DNA of 64,000 nt. It comes from Cephalopachus bancanus. Lineage: Eukaryota > Chordata > Mammalia > Primates > Tarsiidae. The stretch is taken from NCBI GenBank assembly GCA_027257055.1, contig JAPVLO010000382.1, forward strand, positions 1 to 64,000, written 5' to 3'. Under the pieces are notes generated by a model. It did no database searches and was not told the DNA's origin. It was given only the letters and a program-made list of their open reading frames with translations. Below, one piece after another: positions 38,832-50,905 of this stretch; position 1 is the first letter of the stretch; each line of letters begins with the position of its first letter. Made by a program: the position numbers and the translations under genes.

Positions 38832-39122
38832 GATTTTTTTTTTTTTTTTGAGTTGGAGTCTCACTCTGTCGCCCAGACTGGAGTGCAGTGGCCGCTCCCG
38901 GCCACCGCAGCCTCGACCTGCTGGGCTCTGGCGATCCTTCCGCCTCAGCCTTCCAAGTAGCCGGAATTACAGGCATGTGCTACCACGCCCGGCTGATTTT
39001 TTGATTTATTGTAGAGATGAGGTCTCGCTGCCCAGGCGGGTCTCGAACCCGCGGGCTCAGGCAATCCACTCACCTCAGCCTCCCAAAGGCGCCGGATTAC
39101 AGGCTGAGCCACTGAGCCCGGC
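38832..39122 (-). mobile_element. Alu-type SINE, young form with 5-base deletion, in L1
   Basis: Flanked by AGATCTTTGATTTTT on both sides (about 38824 and 39123). Near-consensus. Confidence 0.93.
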
Positions 39123-39334
39123 AGATCTTTGATTTTTATACTGTCTGAATTGATATTTAAAACTATAGTTTTCTCTAAGCATTGTTTTAGCTGTATTCTA
39201 TACATTTTGATATGTTGTGTTTTCATTATCACTTGGATTAAAATATTTTCTAATGTCTCTTGTAATTTCTTTTTTGATTCAGGATTATTTTGAAGAGTGT
39301 TGCTTAATTTAAAAATATTTTGGGAGATTTTTAA

Positions 39335-39634
<300 letters not shown>

Positions 39635-40046
39635 TATATCTATCTTAATACCACCGAGGACACAAAAATACTCTGTATAAATTTGATCCCTTGCTATTTT
39701 TTGAGACTGGTTTTATGGCCTAGCATTTAGTCCAGTGAATATTCCATGAGCACTTCAAAATAATGTGTACTCTGCCACTGTTGAGCATGATATTCTATAG
39801 TCAGTTAGGTCCAATTGATTGGTAAGGTGATCAAATGTTCTTACCTTTTTTTTCTGACTTATCAATTACTAAGAGGGGATATTAAAATCTCCATATGTTT
39901 GTGGATATGTCTATTTCTAGCTTTAGTCTGTTAATTTTTACTTTATGTATTCTGAAGCTCTCTTATTAGGTATATACAAATTTAGAATTATGTCTTCTTG
40001 ATTAATTTCATTTTTTAACATTAGGAAATATTCTTTATCTCTGAAA

Positions 40047-40077
40047 TATATCTATATCTATATCTATATCTATATAT
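40047..40077. repeat. (TATATC)n simple repeat
   Basis: Five near-perfect 6-base units directly at the 3' end of a SINE. Confidence 0.85.
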
Positions 40078-40356
40078 TTTTTGAGTCAGAGTCTCACTCT
40101 GTTGCCCAGGTTGGAGTGCAGTGGCACGCTCACAGCCACCTCAGCCTTGACCTACTGGGCTCAAGCAATCCTTCTGCCTCAGCCTTCCAAGAAGCTGGAA
40201 ACAGAGGCATGAGCCTAATTATTTATTTATTTATTGTAGAGATGAGGTCTCTCCATGTTGCCCAGGCTAGTCTCGAACCCATGGACTCAGGTAATCCTCT
40301 CGCCTTTGCCTCCCAAAGTGATGGGATTACAGACATGAGCCACCATCCCTGCCTTG
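40078..40356 (-). mobile_element. Alu-type SINE in L1
   Basis: Minus-strand dimer, TTGAGTCAGAGTCTCACTCT to CACCATCCCTGCC. Confidence 0.88.
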
Positions 40357-40431
40357 GAATATTCTTTACTTTAAAGATATTTTATCTGATATTAGCATAG
40401 TCATAAACTTAAGCCAAATATAGCTTTCTTG

Positions 40432-40590
40432 GCTAGGTACAGTGGCTCATGCCTGTAATCTCTGCACCTGGGGAGGCTGAAGTGGGAGGATCACTTCAAC
40501 CTAGGAGTTAGAGATCAGCCTGGACAATATAGCAAGATCCAGTCTCTATTAAAAACAAACAAAAAAACCATAAATACCACAAAAAGCAAA
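40432..40590 (+). mobile_element. Alu left monomer in L1
   Basis: Diverged arm with AAAACAAACAAAAAAACC tail. Confidence 0.78.
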
Positions 40591-40771
40591 TATAACTTTA
40601 AGTTTAGTGTTTGTACATTATGTACTTTCTATTTTACTTTCTACCTCGTTATGTCTTTATATTTCTATTTTGTTTCTTATAAACAGACTATACTTGGACT
40701 TTTTCCCCATAGTGTGATAATCTCTGCTTTCTTACTAGTCTATTCGTATTTCATTTTGGTTGTTTAGGTTT

Positions 40772-41071
40772 TGTTTTGTTTTGTTTTGTTTTGAGTCGGA
40801 GACTCACTCTGTCAGCTAGGCTGGAGGGCAGTGGCATACTCACAACCGCTCCAGTGTCGATCTGCTGGGCTCTGGTGATCCTTCCGCCTCAGCCTTCTAA
40901 GTAGCTGGGACTATAGGTGCGTGCTACCACGCCTGGCTAATTTTTGATTTATTGTAGAGATGAGGTCTCGCCAAGTTGCCCAGGCGGGTCTTGAACCTAT
41001 GGGCTCAGGCAATCCACTTACCTCGGCCTCCCAAAGTGCTGGGATTATAGACTGAGTCACTGAGCCCTGCC
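40772..41071 (-). mobile_element. Alu-type SINE in L1
   Basis: Target duplication TGTTTAGGTTT at 40761-40771 and 41072-41082, with a (TTTTG)n tail. Confidence 0.92.
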
Positions 41072-41349
41072 TGTTTAGGTTTAATTTTAACCTCTCTGGC
41101 TTAGATTTTTTTTTCTATTTGTCCCATCTGTTTGTTTCTCTGTCCTCTTTTAGACAAATTGAATGTTTTTAAATTTGCCATTGACTTTTGAGCTAAACAC
41201 CTTTTACTCTTAGTAGTATTTCTTTCTTGAGATTATAAATATCCTTAATTTCACAGTCTTCCTTCAGATGACATTATTCTACTTCTTAAACAACATGTGA
41301 CTCTAACACTATTTCTGCGTACCCACCTCCCATCATTTGAGCTCTTTTT

Positions 41350-41634
41350 ATTTTTATTTTTTATGAGTTGGAGTCTCATTCTGTCACTCAGGCTGGAGGG
41401 CACTGTCATGCTCCCGGCCATTGCAGCCTCGACCTGCTGGGCTCAGGAGATCCTTCAGCCTTAGCCCTCCAAGTATCTTGAACTACGGCATGCGCCACCA
41501 TGCCTGGCTAATTTTTTGATTTATTGTAGAGACGAGGTCTCACCAAGTTGCCCAGGCTGGTCTCGAACCTCCGGGCTCAGGCAATCCTCTTGCCTCGGCC
41601 TCCCAAAGTGCTAGGCTGAGCCACTGCACCCGGC
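41350..41634 (-). mobile_element. Alu-type SINE in L1
   Basis: TTATGAGTTGGAGTCTCATT to CACTGCACCCGGCC. Confidence 0.88.
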
Positions 41635-42127
41635 CCAACTGTCTTTTAAAAATGTATAAATGTCTTTTATATTTAGCCTCAAATTTACGCTCTTTGGGTC
41701 TCTTATTCCTTCATGAAGATCTGTGTTTCCATCTGACATAATTTCCATTTGTTATTACTTATACAGCACATTTTCTGGACATGAAATCTCCTGTCTTTGT
41801 CTGAAAATGTCTTTAGTTTACTTCAGATTTGACATATATATGGATTTCTAGGTTGACAGTTTTTTTCCTCCCCCAACTCTTCAAGGAAGTTTTTCTGTTG
41901 TCTTCTGGTCTCTACTGTTTCTGATGAAGAGTCAGTCATTGTTCATACTTTTTCTTTGGCTTCTTGTAAGATTTTACTTTTATCTTTGGTTTTCAGCACT
42001 TTGACTATGATGTGCTTAAATATGGCTTTCTTTGTATTTATCCTGCTTGGAGTTCACAGTACTGCTGTGATCTATAAATTGTTTTCTTTCATCAATTTTG
42101 GAAAATTCTTATCTATTTTCTCTTCAA

Positions 42128-42424
42128 TTTTTTTTTTTTTTTTGGAGTTGGAGTCTCACTTCGCTGCCTAGGCTGGAGTGCAGTGGCACGCTCATGGCCA
42201 CCCCAGTGCCGACTAGCTGGGATCAGGCGATCCTTCCACTCCAGCTTTCCAAGTAGCTGAAACTACAGGCACATGCTACTACCCCGGCTAATTTTTTTGA
42301 TTTATTGTAGAGATGAGGTCTCGCCAAGTTGCCCAGTCTGTTCTCCAACCTGTGGGCTCAGGTAATCCTCTCACCTTGGCTTCCCAAGTGCTAGGATTAT
42401 AGGCTTGAACCACCACGCCTGGCC
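42128..42424 (-). mobile_element. Alu-type SINE in L1
   Basis: Flanked by TCTCTTCAA (ending about 42127 and starting about 42426). Confidence 0.9.
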
Positions 42425-42904
42425 ATCTCTTCAAATATGTATTCTGCTTCATTCTATCTCTCTTCTCCTTGAGACCTCAAATACAAATATGTTAGACCAT
42501 TTAATATTATCCTAAGGATCATAGATGCCTTGTTTTATTTTCCCCCAAATAGATGCCCTATTTGTATTTTAGTTTGGGTAACTGGACAATGACAGTTTGG
42601 ACAATGACAGACTGCTTAGATGGTGGTAGTTCCATAATACTAAAGGTGAAAAATTCTTATCATCTCGTAATGTTGTAGTCATCATAATATATTTTTTTAG
42701 CACAATGCATTACTCATGTGTTTGTGGTGATGATGGTGTAAACAAACCTACTGCACTAACAGTTGTATAAAAGTATAGCATATATAAAACTGTACAGTAC
42801 ACAATACTTGATAATGATAATAAAAACGATGTTACTGATTTATGTATTTCCTATACTTATTTTTATTGTTATTTTAGAGTGTACTCCATATATAATATAT
42901 ACAT

Positions 42905-42944
42905 ATACACACACACACATATATATTTTAGAGTGTAACACACA

Positions 42945-42980
<36 letters not shown>
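42905..42980. repeat. (CA)n microsatellites within the Tigger element
   Basis: Two CA tracts (42906-42919 and 42939-42980) separated by a duplicated ATATATATTTTAGAGTGTA segment. Confidence 0.92.
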
Positions 42981-42982
<2 letters not shown>

Positions 42983-43411
42983 AACTGTTAAACAGCTCTA
43001 GGCAAGTCCTTCAGGAAGAACTCCAGAAGAAGACATTATTATCGTGGGAGATGACAACTCTATGTATGTCTCTTATTGTCCATGAAGATCTTCCAATGGG
43101 ACGAGATGTGGAGGTAGAAGACCTCCACATATTGGTGATCCTGACCCTGGGTAGGCCTAGGCTAATGTGTGTGTGTCTTAGTTTAAAAAGAAGGTTTAAA
43201 AAGTTTAAAAAAAGTTTTAAAAATAGAAAAAACTAGAGAATAAGAATATAAGGAATAAAATATTTTTGTACAGCTGTACAATGCATTTGTGCTTTACAAA
43301 AGAGTTTTTTGGTGTTATTACAAAAGTGTCAAAAATTTAAAAAAAGTTTGAAAGTAAAAAGTTACAGTAAGCTACGGCTAATTTATTATTGAACAAAGAA
43401 TATTTTTTTAA

Positions 43412-43514
43412 ATTCTATTTTGAATATGTGGGGTACAATTCAGGGTTGGGTATTCAAATGTTCATTATGCAGGTACCCTTGTTGATGAGGTGTGCCCTCC
43501 CCTCCCCTGGAAGT
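43412..43514 (-). mobile_element. Very short L1 3' end inside the Tigger element
   Basis: TTTTGAATATGTGGGGTACA and GGTGTGCCCTCCCCTCCCC look like a strepsirrhine-type L1 3' UTR. A weak flanking duplication AGAATATTTTT / AGAACATTTTT is present. Confidence 0.45.
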
Positions 43515-44929
43515 AGAGAACATTTTTAGTATAAATGTAGTGTAGCCTAAGTATACAGTGTTTATAAAGTCTATAGTAATGTCCTAGGCCTTCACATTCA
43601 CTCCCCACTCACTCACTGACTCACCCAGAGCAACTTCCAGTCCTGCAAGCCCCATTTGTGCTACATGCCCTATACAGTTGTACTATTTTAAAAATATTCT
43701 ATACTGTATTTTTAATGTAGCTTTTCTATATTTAGATTTGTTTAAATCCACAAATACTTCCTATTGTGTTACTACTACCTACAGTATTCAGTACAGTAAT
43801 ATGCTGTACAGGTCTGTAGCCTAAAAGCAATTGGTTATACCATACAGTCTAAGTATACAGTAGACTATTCCATCAGGTTTGCGTAAGTATACTTTGTGAT
43901 GTTTGCATAACAATGAAATCACCTAACAACGCATTTCTCAGAATTGCCCATTGTTAAGTGATACATGACTGTGTTTTTATTTTTCTGTCTTTAAGTTTCC
44001 TGATCATTTCCTTGGCTTTGTCCAGTCTGCTGCTAAGACTATCAAGTAACTTCTTATTTCTCATATATTTTTATTTCCAGTATTTTCATTATTTAAGTGT
44101 CTATCTTTTTGTTAAAAAGCCACATTTATTCTTACATAATGTTTACCTTTTCTACTAGATCCTTTATTATATTTATCAAAATTATTTTAAATCTTCTGTA
44201 TTATAACTGCAAAATCTGGGCCTAACTGGGGTCTGCTTTTATTGACTATTTTCTCGCTTGACAATAGATCATATTTTCTTGCCTCTTTAGGTACTTTGTG
44301 ATTTTAGATTGTATGCTGGACATTGTGTATAATAGAAAGCAGAGATTGAAGTAATATTTGCCTCCAACAAAAGACACTCCCTATGGGAAGATGAAGAAGT
44401 ATGATCTGAAGTTAAAGTGAATTTGAGCTTTTTACAGTTTTATTTAAATTCAGATCACAATTTGCTTCCAATGTTTTGAGAGAAGGATTAGAACTTTCCC
44501 TTCAGCAAAGCTTAGAATATGACATTAGCAAGGCCACTGAGATCTTTTTATGCTTTGCATCCTACTACCTGTTTTACAAACCATGGAAATCCCTCTCATT
44601 GCTATTGGGGTTTTGCTGCTCCTAGGCCCTCTCAGCAGACAGATCTATGGTATATGTATATGTGTTCATGGACATATGAATATACATACAAACATATATA
44701 CATTTACATTTATCTCTCCATATAAGAAAACACAAGTTCATACCAATAGCTCTAATTCCTACATAACAGCCCAGGGTTTATTCTAGCTTTCTTTCCTGGC
44801 TTTCTGCTCTAACAAGGATGGCTCTTATTATCTTTCATATTAATTTTTTATTTGATCAATCCTTCTGCACATAGCCAATCTCTCATGACCCCCACTTCTG
44901 CACAAATGACCTCATCATTCTATTTAGGC

Positions 44930-45510
44930 TCTGACACACCATACCAGGTTGCCTGCCTGCTGGGACACCCCACTCACCTCATTTGCTAACCTCTCACCCA
45001 GGCTGCCCAGGTGTGGATGCCCTTCTCATCTTGCTCAGCAGGCTACTTTTGTGTGGGAACATCTTTCTCATCCTGCTTGAGCTCTGACATCTTGAGCCAG
45101 GCTGTCCCATGGCATGGACATCCTTCTCTCCTGCTTGGGTGCCAACATCCCATGTCAGTCTAGCCTCGCACATATGCCCTCCTCACCGATAGGTGGGTAG
45201 CCTAGTCTGTGGAGAACAGTCCTCACGTCCTTGGGCTCCAATAGCCTGTGTGGTCCAGATGGATGCCCTCATTGCTGTACTTGGGCTCCAACTCTGATGC
45301 TAGACCATCGCTCCCTTCTTGTGTTCCCTACTTCTCTGTGGATGCTTCTGTTTCCTTTCTTGCTCAGACTTGCCATTCTGGGCCGCCAGCATGCAGGGAC
45401 ATCCTTCTCATACTGCTCAGGCTTTAATACTTCAGTTTAATACTTCAGGTCCTCCTCACTCAACATGGGCTTCAGAACAAATCCCATGCCAGGTATTATG
45501 TATGTCCAAG
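44930..45510 (-). repeat. Degenerate tandem repeat, unit roughly 60-75 bases
   Basis: The phrase ACATC(C)TT(C)TC(AT)C(C)TGCT...GG(C)T(C)CAAC/CTGACAT recurs about six times. It sits where the 5' UTR of the minus-strand L1 should be. Confidence 0.55.
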
Positions 45511-45579
45511 CAACATACAGAACAGTGACTAACATGATATTATTGTAGTAAAAAGAATACATTTAAAATATTTGTTTGA

Positions 45580-45849
45580 CAGTTGGATGTGGTGGCTCAC
45601 ACCTGTAATCCCAGCACTTTGGGGGGCAGAGATGAGAGGATTGCCTGAGCCTGGGGAGACCTTGTCTCTACAATTAAAAAAAAACCAAACAGCAGGGCGT
45701 GGTGGTACATGCCTGTGGTGCCAGCTACTTGGAAAGCTGAGGCAGAAGGATTGCCTGAGCCCAGGAGGTCGAGGCCATGGTGGCCATGAGTGTGCCACTG
45801 CACTCCAGCCTGGGTGATATAGTGAGATTACGCCCCCCCCCCAAAAAAA
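45580..45849 (+). mobile_element. Alu-type SINE
   Basis: Dimer with a shortened left arm. Its tail begins with a C run at 45831-45841. Confidence 0.87.
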
Positions 45850-46149
45850 GCCGGGCACCATGGCTCATGCCTGGAATCCCGGCACTTTGGGAAGCTGAGG
45901 CAAGAGGATTGCCAGAGCCCACGTGTTTGAGACTAGACTAGGCAACATGGCAAGACCTTGTCTCTACAAGAAATCAAAAAAAAATTAGCCAGGCATAGTG
46001 GCACGTGCCCTTAGTTCCAGCTACTTGGAAAGTTGAGTCGGAAGAGTAGCTTGAACCCAGCAGATTGAGGCTGTGATGGCCATGAGCTTGCCACTGCACT
46101 CTAGCCTGGGTGACAGAGTGAGACTCCAACTCAAAAAATAAGAAAAAAA
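45850..46149 (+). mobile_element. Alu-type SINE, tandem to the previous
   Basis: Inserted into the previous copy's tail. Starts GCCGGGCACCATGGCTCATG. Confidence 0.88.
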
Positions 46150-46522
46150 GGATATTGCAAAGGATACAGAAAAAGAGATGCAAAGGGCGATATCCCCTTG
46201 TCGATTGTTGTGTTGGTGTGAGAACAAAGGAAAAACACAATTTGAGTTTTTCCCTAAACAAAGGCTGAAGAAGAGAAATTGTTCATCATATATGCCCTAC
46301 AATATTAATAACTTTAGAGTTTTGACTAATGTGGATGCATTTACCTACCAAAAATAAACACATAAATAAAATATAAAAATAGTTTATTAAGTGAATATCC
46401 TCAGTTAACTAGGCACTGTGCTAGGGACTATGGAGATATAAACAGGTGGTTCATGCAGTCTCTACCCTTAAAGGGATTACAACCTAGTGGGAGTGAAAGC
46501 CAAGTCTGCAAATTATGATAAT
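46150..46522. other. Unclassified DNA with an L2/MIR-like part
   Basis: AGGCACTGTGCTAGGGACTA at about 46410 is typical of old LINE/SINE 3' text. Confidence 0.45.
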
Positions 46523-46658
46523 GGCTGGGTGTGGTGGCTCATGCCTATAATTCCTGCATTTTGGGAGGTCGAGGCAGGAGGATTGCTTATACCCAGGAGT
46601 TCGAGATCAGCCTGGGCAACACAGAGAGACCTTGTCTCTAAAACAAACAAACAAATTA
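46523..46658 (+). mobile_element. Alu left monomer
   Basis: Single arm with (AAAC)n tail. Confidence 0.8.
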
Positions 46659-46875
46659 CTACAATGCAATTAATGCAATGATAGTTGCTATATCAAAGAG
46701 AGATGGAAAACTATGGAAACCAATGTCTCATAAATGTCTTATTGTTTAGCTATATGACCCACTGAAATAAGACATTTATGAGACATTGAGGCATTTAATT
46801 TTTATTACTTTTTTTTCAGGATGTAAGGCTAACCTTAGCTCTGTTCCAGACACGTCCTCCTTCCCCTCTCCTGCT

Positions 46876-47180
46876 ATCTATCTATCTATCTATCTATTTT
46901 GAATCAGAGTCTCACTCTGTCACCTGGGCTGGAATGCAGTGGCACGCTCACAGCCACCACAACCTCAACCTGCTGAGCTTAGGAGATCCTTCTGCCTCAG
47001 CCTCCGAGTAGCTGAAACTACAGGCGTGTGCCACCATGCCTGGCTAATTTTTTGATTTATTGTAGAGATGAGGTCTTGCCATGCTGCCCAGGCTGGTCTC
47101 GAACCCATGGGCTCAGGCAATCCTCTAGTCTCCGCCTCCCAAAGTAGTAGGATTACAGGCGTGAGTCACCAGGCCTGGCC
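46876..47180 (-). mobile_element. Alu-type SINE with (CTAT)n at its 3' end
   Basis: The CTAT tract (46876-46897) replaces the poly(T). Dimer to ACCAGGCCTGGCC. Confidence 0.88.
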
Positions 47181-47636
47181 TACATTTTTTTTTTTCCAGC
47201 AAGGAAAAAGAATCATGAATTCATACTGCCGTTTTCAGCTCAGCTCTTCTGGTGGGTGGTATCTTCTTTTGCCACATCTTGTAAATCTGAGACAGGTTTG
47301 GGTGGCGTTGAAGCTGAACCTGGAATTTGTCACCATGTTAAATGGTGTGTGACTTTCTGGCTTTTTTGGAAGAGTTGCCTAAGTTGATGCTAACAATACA
47401 TGTTTATCTTCTCCAACCCTCTGCCAATTCAGCTTGGAGCGACTTGGCTCGATTTCCTTTTCATCCCTTGATTTTGAAAAATAATAAGGCACATAGGAGA
47501 TACCATTAAATTGATCCTGTAAGGTAGAAGCCAAAATAAATACATGGATGCCACATTAAGATTTTCTAATTTAACTTTTATCAAATGTCAACAAGCACAA
47601 AATCCTGTATAAAGCACAGCATTAAACTGTCACTAG
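47181..47636. other. Unclassified intergenic DNA
   Basis: No repeat or gene recognised in about 450 bases. Confidence 0.45.
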
Positions 47637-47798
47637 GCCAGGCATGGTGGCTCATGTCTGTAATCCCAGCACTCTAGGAGACTGAAGTAAGAGGTTCACT
47701 GGAGGCTAAGAGTTCAAGACAAGTCTGGGCAACAAAGCAAGACCACATCTCCATAAAACAATAAAAAATTAAAAAACCCAACAAAAACAACAAACAAC
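47637..47798 (+). mobile_element. Alu left monomer
   Basis: Single arm with an A-rich tail to ACAACAAACAACC. Confidence 0.8.
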
Positions 47799-47982
47799 CA
47801 CTAGTTATAGGGGGTGCAGTGTGGATGCAGAGGATGAGAACTGTGTGCCACAGAACCCTGACTGACCTCATCCCAGTGGTTGTGAGGAAGGTATTATGGA
47901 GAACAGCTACATTTCACTATCTATGCCATGGAAGTGTGGATTTCTGATGAGGGCCGCTGCTTTTCACCTCTCATTTTTCTTT

Positions 47983-48275
47983 CTTTCTCTTTTTGAGTCA
48001 GAGTCTCATTCTGTCACTCAGGCTGGAGTGTAGTGGCATGCTCACGGCCACCGCAGCCTCAACCTGCTAGGCTCAGGTGGTCCTTCCAGCTCAGCCCTCC
48101 AAGTAGCTGGAACCACAGGCGCGCGCCACCATGCCCGGTTAATTGTTTTGATTTATTGTAGAAACGAGGTCTTGCCATGTTACTCAGGCTGGTCTCGAAC
48201 CCCTGAGCTCAGGCAATCCTCTTGCCTCTGCCTCTCAAAGTGCTAGGATTATGTGTGTGAACCATCGTGCTTGGC
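47983..48275 (-). mobile_element. Alu-type SINE
   Basis: CACCTC(TC)ATTTTTC occurs on both sides (about 47967 and 48276). Confidence 0.9.
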
Positions 48276-48328
48276 CACCTCATTTTTCAAATTAAGAGAC
48301 AACAAACGGAGAACTCAGGAGTTTTGCT

Positions 48329-48888
48329 TTATTTCATTTATTTATTTGAATTGAGGCCTTTGTTGTCCATACTGGAGTGCAGTGGCATGGCCATGGCTCA
48401 CGGCAGCCTTGACCTCCTGGGCTCAGGTGATCCTCCAACTTCAGGCTCCTGAGTAGGTGAGATTACAGGCACATGCCAACATGCCCAGCTCATTTTAAAA
48501 TTTTTTGTAGAGGCCAGGCTTGGTGGCTCAGCCTGTAATCCCGCTCCTTGGGAGGCTGAGGTGAGTGGATTGCCTGAGCCCGTGGGTTCTCGAGACCTGC
48601 TTGGGCAACTTGGTGAAACCGCATCTCTACAATAAATCAAAAAATTAGCTGGGTGTGGTAGTGCGCACCTGTAGTTCCAGCTACTTGGAAGGCTGAGGCG
48701 GAAGGATCGCCGGAGCCCAGCAGGTCGAGGCTGTGGCGGCCGGGAGAGGCCACTGCACTCCAGTCTGGGCGACTGAGTGAGACTCCGACTCAAAAAAAAA
48801 CACAACAAAAAAACAAAAAATTTTTTGTGGAGATGAGGTCTGGCTATGTTGTCCAGGCTGATCTCAAGCAATCCCCCTGCCTCAGCCT
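48329..48888 (-). mobile_element. Old Alu split by a young SINE
   Basis: 3' part 48329-48512, 5' part 48820-48888. Its left-arm end is missing. Confidence 0.85.
48513..48819 (+). mobile_element. Alu-type SINE, young form, nested
   Basis: Target duplication AAAATTTTTTGTAGAG / AAAATTTTTTGTGGAG inside the old Alu linker. Confidence 0.92.
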
Positions 48889-49211
48889 CCCAGAGGAGAT
48901 TTGCTTTAAACCTCTAGCTTGGTAGGGTAGAACACACCCTGGCTTGATCTGGACAGCACAATGCTGCCTGAGGTACAGGTGTGATTCAGGAGAGACTTCA
49001 AAGGCATCATCAGGACCAGGTTAGGGACAGCCTGCTCAAACCTAAGGGTGATGGCGGAAGCCAAAAGTCCTCAATGATGTGACTGTGTTACATAAGGATT
49101 ATGTCACAGTGGGTGTGTAAGCTCTCTACGTTGCTGAGCCTTTCCTTACTGTAAAGTAGGGGGTGATAATTATATCACCCCCACAGAGTTATTGTGAGCA
49201 TTAAATGAATT
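48889..49211. other. Unique DNA, MIR-like at the end
   Basis: AGCCTTTCCTTACTGTAAAG and GAGTTATTGTGAGCATTAAA near 49137-49205 fit MIR. Confidence 0.5.
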
Positions 49212-49227
49212 AATTCATGTATAGATG

Positions 49228-49517
49228 GCCGGGCTCAGTGGCTCAGCCTGTAATCCTAGCGCTTTGGGAGGCCGAGGTGAGTGGATTGCCTGAGCCCATG
49301 GGTTCAAGACCAGCCCGGGCAACTTGGCAAGACCTGGTCTCTTCAATAAAAATAAAAAACTAGCTGGGTGTGGTAGTGTATGCTTGTAGTTCCAGTTACT
49401 TGAAAGGCTGAGGCGGACGATTGCCGGAGCCCAGCAGGTCGATGCTGGGGTGACCGTGAGCATGCCACTGTATTCCAGCCTGGGTGATAGAGTGAGACTC
49501 CAACTCAAAAGAAAAAA
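49228..49517 (+). mobile_element. Alu-type SINE, young-like form
   Basis: Exact 16-base target duplication AATTCATGTATAGATG at 49212-49227 and 49518-49533. Confidence 0.94.
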
Positions 49518-49965
49518 AATTCATGTATAGATGTCCCTCAATGTATGATGAGATTATGTCCAGATAAACCCATGGTAAAGTAAAAAATTCATAAGTTGAA
49601 TCATCTTCGTTTGGGGACCAGGTGTACTAATAGTAGACACTCAGTAAATGTGAATGCTGATGATGATAATGTTTCTTGGTCCTGAGACATTTCTAAGTGC
49701 TTGTTAACATTTGCTCCAAACCTCATGTTGAAATGTGGTCCCTGATGTTGGAGGTGATGCCTGGCGGGAGTTGATTGGGTCATGAGGGCGGATCCCTCGT
49801 GAGTGGCTTGGCGCTGTTCTCGTGGTGATGAGTGAGTTCTTGCTCCGAGTTCACACCAGAACTGATTGTTTAAAAGAGGCTGGGCACCACCTCTTCCCTC
49901 TCTTGCTTCTTCTCTTACCATGTAATATACCTGCTCTCTCTGATTCTGCCATGATTGTAAGCTTT

Positions 49966-50040
49966 CTTTTTTTTTTTTAAGCAGGATTTATTGAGAGGAC
50001 AGAGATGCTCCCACAGTGGGAGGGGACCCGAAGGGGTTGC
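49966..50040 (-). mobile_element. Retroposed transcript end, about 62 bases plus poly(A)
   Basis: On the minus strand: GGTCCCCTCCCACTGTGGGA, then CTCAATAAATCCTGC and an A tail. Flanked by CCATGATTG(T/G)AAGCTT at 49949-49965 and 50041-50057. The text recalls the R/U5 end of an ERV-type LTR transcript; parent not identified. Confidence 0.7.
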
Positions 50041-50201
50041 CCATGATTGGAAGCTTCCTCAGGCCTCACCAAAAGCCCAACAGAGGGTAGCCCTTTGCAG
50101 AACTATGTACCAAATAAACATTTGTGTCTTTTTAATTAATCTTTTTTCTTTATACACTTAACTTAATCTTTTTCTTCATAAATTTGTCAGTCTCAGGTCC
50201 C

Positions 50202-50280
50202 TTCCTTCCTTCCTTCCTTCCTATCTTTCTTTCTTCCCTCCCTCCCTCCCTTCTCCTCTATTCTTCCCTCCCTTCCCCCC
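50202..50280 (+). repeat. (CCTT)n / pyrimidine tract
   Basis: CCTT units followed by C/T-rich DNA up to the SINE monomer. Confidence 0.9.
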
Positions 50281-50396
50281 TTTTTTTTCCAGTAGAGACA
50301 GAGTCTCACTATGTTGCCCAGGCTGGTCTCGATCTCTTGGCCTCAATCTTCCCACCTTGGCCTCACATTATAGGCGTGAGCCACCATGCCTGGCTA
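50281..50396 (-). mobile_element. Alu left monomer inside the LTR
   Basis: AGTAGAGACAGAGTCTCACT to CACCATGCCTGGC. A short gap lies in its middle. Confidence 0.8.
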
Positions 50397-50454
50397 AGTA
50401 TTTCTTTACAGCAACACAAAATGGACTGATACACAAGCCAACAACCAATTCACC

Positions 50455-50905
50455 ACCCATTCACCCTTCAGTGTCTTCTCATGGCCTGGAAAGCTGTTTG
50501 TGGTACCATTGATCTATACAGCTTCTAAGTTTCCTGCCTGCCACAGGGCCTTTGCACATGATATTTTTTCTGCCTCCTCTGCTCTTCTGCCCCCTTCATC
50601 TAGGCAACATCTACTCACCTTCAGATCCCAGCTTAAACATACCCTTCTTCTGAAAAACCTTACCTAACGCCTCTGACTAGGTCAAATCCACCTATTAGAG
50701 GTTATCACCCCATGTAGTGTCTTCGTAACACTTGTCACAGGATTATATTTGTCTGGTTATCTGATTGATATTAATTTATCTCACTAGATTATAAATCCAT
50801 GAAGAGTAAGATTGAATCTGTTTTTACTTATCACTGTATTTTCAGCACCAAGCAAAGTGCCTAGCATATAACAGCCACTCAATGAATATTTGTGGAAAAA
50901 TGGAA
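50455..50905 (+). repeat. L2 LINE 3' end
   Basis: Well preserved: CCACAGGGCCTTTGCACATG, CCCAGCTTAAACAT, AAAGTGCCTAGCATATAACA, CTCAATGAATATTTGTGG. Confidence 0.78.

Larger units (their letters stand above)
42570..43971 (+). mobile_element. Tigger-group DNA transposon remnant (MER2/Tigger3-like)
   Basis: GTGATGATGGTGTAAACAAA, GATGTGGAGGTAGAAGACCT, AGAGCAACTTCCAGTCCTGC and the right end ...GTTAAGTGATACATGACTG (inverted form CAGTCATG) are in order. It splits the old L1. No intact transposase frame. Exact subfamily uncertain. Confidence 0.7.
49705..50434 (+). repeat. MaLR (MST/THE1-type) LTR, interrupted
   Basis: CCAAACCTCATGTTGAAATG, GGATCCCTCGTGAGTGGCTT, TTTAAAAGAGGCTGGGCACC and CAACACAAAATGGACTGATA occur in order. 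It is broken by the insert at 49966-50040, a (CCTT)n tract and a SINE monomer. Confidence 0.8.

Noticed and set aside
42570..43971. Active Tigger transposase gene
   Set aside because: No frame longer than about 70 residues, and inner insertions and CA expansion disrupt it.
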